Below, piece after piece: positions 6,746 through 7,207 of a stretch of 7,207 nt of DNA (positions are counted from its first letter, which is position 1; every line of letters begins with the position of its first letter). The position numbers and the translations under genes are program-made. Source of the stretch: Bacteroidetes bacterium UBA1860 (lineage in GTDB: Bacteria; Bacteroidota; Rhodothermia; Balneolales; Balneolaceae); the NCBI GenBank assembly GCA_002338335.1, contig DDIC01000028.1:1-7207 (forward strand), given 5' to 3'. The notes beneath the pieces were generated by a model. The model worked only from the letters and a program-made list of their open reading frames with translations. It did no database searches and was not told where the DNA came from.

Positions 6746-7207
6746 TTATCCCAAGTAGGTGCGAAGGGCTGCACTTCTATTGTGATTGCGCAATTTGCGC
6801 AGTGCTTTCTCTTTAATCTGACGAACGCGCTCACGAGTTAGATCAAATCGCTCGCCAATTTCTTCGAGTGTGAGAGAGTGCTCACGCCCTATTCCAAAAT
6901 AGAGTCGAACAACCTCGGCCTCACGCTTGGTGAGTTTGGACAATGCACGCTCAATCTCAACCTTGAGTGACTCACCCATGAGGTCAAAATCGGGGTCAGG
7001 AATCTCTTCATTCTCCAATACGTCCAACAGACGATTATCCTCGCCTTGGGCAAAGGGAGCATCCACGGAGAGGTGACGTCCTGAAATTTTGAGTGTGTCG
7101 GCTACTTCATTCACCGTCATCTCAAGCGATTCGGCTAGCTCTGCAGCACTCGGTACACGCTCGTACTCCTGCTCGAGTTTGGAGAGCTCTTTCCCAATTT
7201 TGTTGAG
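6746..7207 (-). CDS. rpoD: Primary RNA polymerase sigma-70 factor, C-terminal 153 residues (5' end outside window)
   Basis: C-terminal part of the housekeeping sigma factor that directs RNA polymerase to promoters. The minus frame is open from the right edge to TAA at 6748-6746, and translation begins LNKIGKELSKLEQEYERVPS, so the ATG at 7120 is an internal Met, not the start. In visible numbering, about 1-44 is region 3 (VPSAAELAESLEMTVNEVAD). SVDAPFAQGEDN (48-58) and LLDVLENEE fit the region 3.2 linker. About 78-141 is region 4, with LTKREAEVVRLYFGIG (92-107) and the helix-turn-helix LTLEEIGERFDLTRERVRQI that reads the -35 element. The end, RTYLG, matches the usual Bacteroidetes primary sigma C-terminus as I recall it. 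All these features favour the primary sigma over alternative sigmas. The remaining N-terminal half (region 2) is not visible, so whether region 1.1 is absent, as usual in this phylum, cannot be seen. Confidence 0.95.
   Translation of the reverse strand, partial: LNKIGKELSKLEQEYERVPSAAELAESLEMTVNEVADTLKISGRHLSVDAPFAQGEDNRLLDVLENEEIPDPDFDLMGESLKVEIERALSKLTKREAEVVRLYFGIGREHSLTLEEIGERFDLTRERVRQIKEKALRKLRNHNRSAALRTYLG

Noticed and set aside
6732..6747. Hairpin AAGTTT-TTTG-AAACTT at the rpoD stop codon as a terminator
   Set aside because: The stem is AT-only apart from one G-C pair, and no U-tract follows; it is too weak to call.
6746..7120. A separate small 124-residue sigma-like protein starting at the internal ATG
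   Set aside because: The same frame continues without a stop to the window edge and encodes typical sigma region 3 sequence upstream, so the ATG is internal to rpoD.

Overview
All five genes in this window lie on the minus strand. In transcription order (right to left) they are: the 3' part of a primary sigma factor gene (rpoD), a lipoprotein with aromatic/glycine-rich and basic low-complexity segments, an OmpP1/FadL-like outer-membrane protein, a TonB-dependent receptor with an N-terminal carboxypeptidase-regulatory-like domain, and folE (GTP cyclohydrolase I), which runs off the left edge. The TonB receptor architecture, the short Bacteroidetes-style sigma C-terminus and the OmpP1-type barrel suggest a Gram-negative member of the Bacteroidota / Rhodothermota / Balneolota group with moderate GC content. 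The exact lineage cannot be fixed from the sequence.

Region by region: 6746-7207 holds the last 153 codons of rpoD. A gap of about 100 bp carries a weak promoter candidate. The lipoprotein gene (5427-6641) and the FadL-like gene (3895-5424) are separated by only 2 bases, and a strong Shine-Dalgarno sequence for the second is built from the last glycine codons of the first, so the two look translationally coupled. A 166-bp gap with a perfect 6-7-6 inverted repeat precedes the TonB receptor gene (810-3728). That gene ends at a clear Rho-independent terminator, whose U-tract overlaps a candidate promoter for folE.

The middle three genes are cell-envelope genes: a lipid-anchored protein and two outer-membrane barrels, at least one of which is an energised importer. 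No SusD-like partner, TonB/ExbBD or catabolic gene is present, so the substrate cannot be assigned. rpoD and folE are housekeeping genes and look functionally unrelated to the envelope cluster. I found no CRISPR array, mobile element, tRNA or rRNA, and no sign of a defence system. The least explained part is the lipoprotein and its coupling to the FadL-like porin. No stretch longer than 300 bases lacks a gene.
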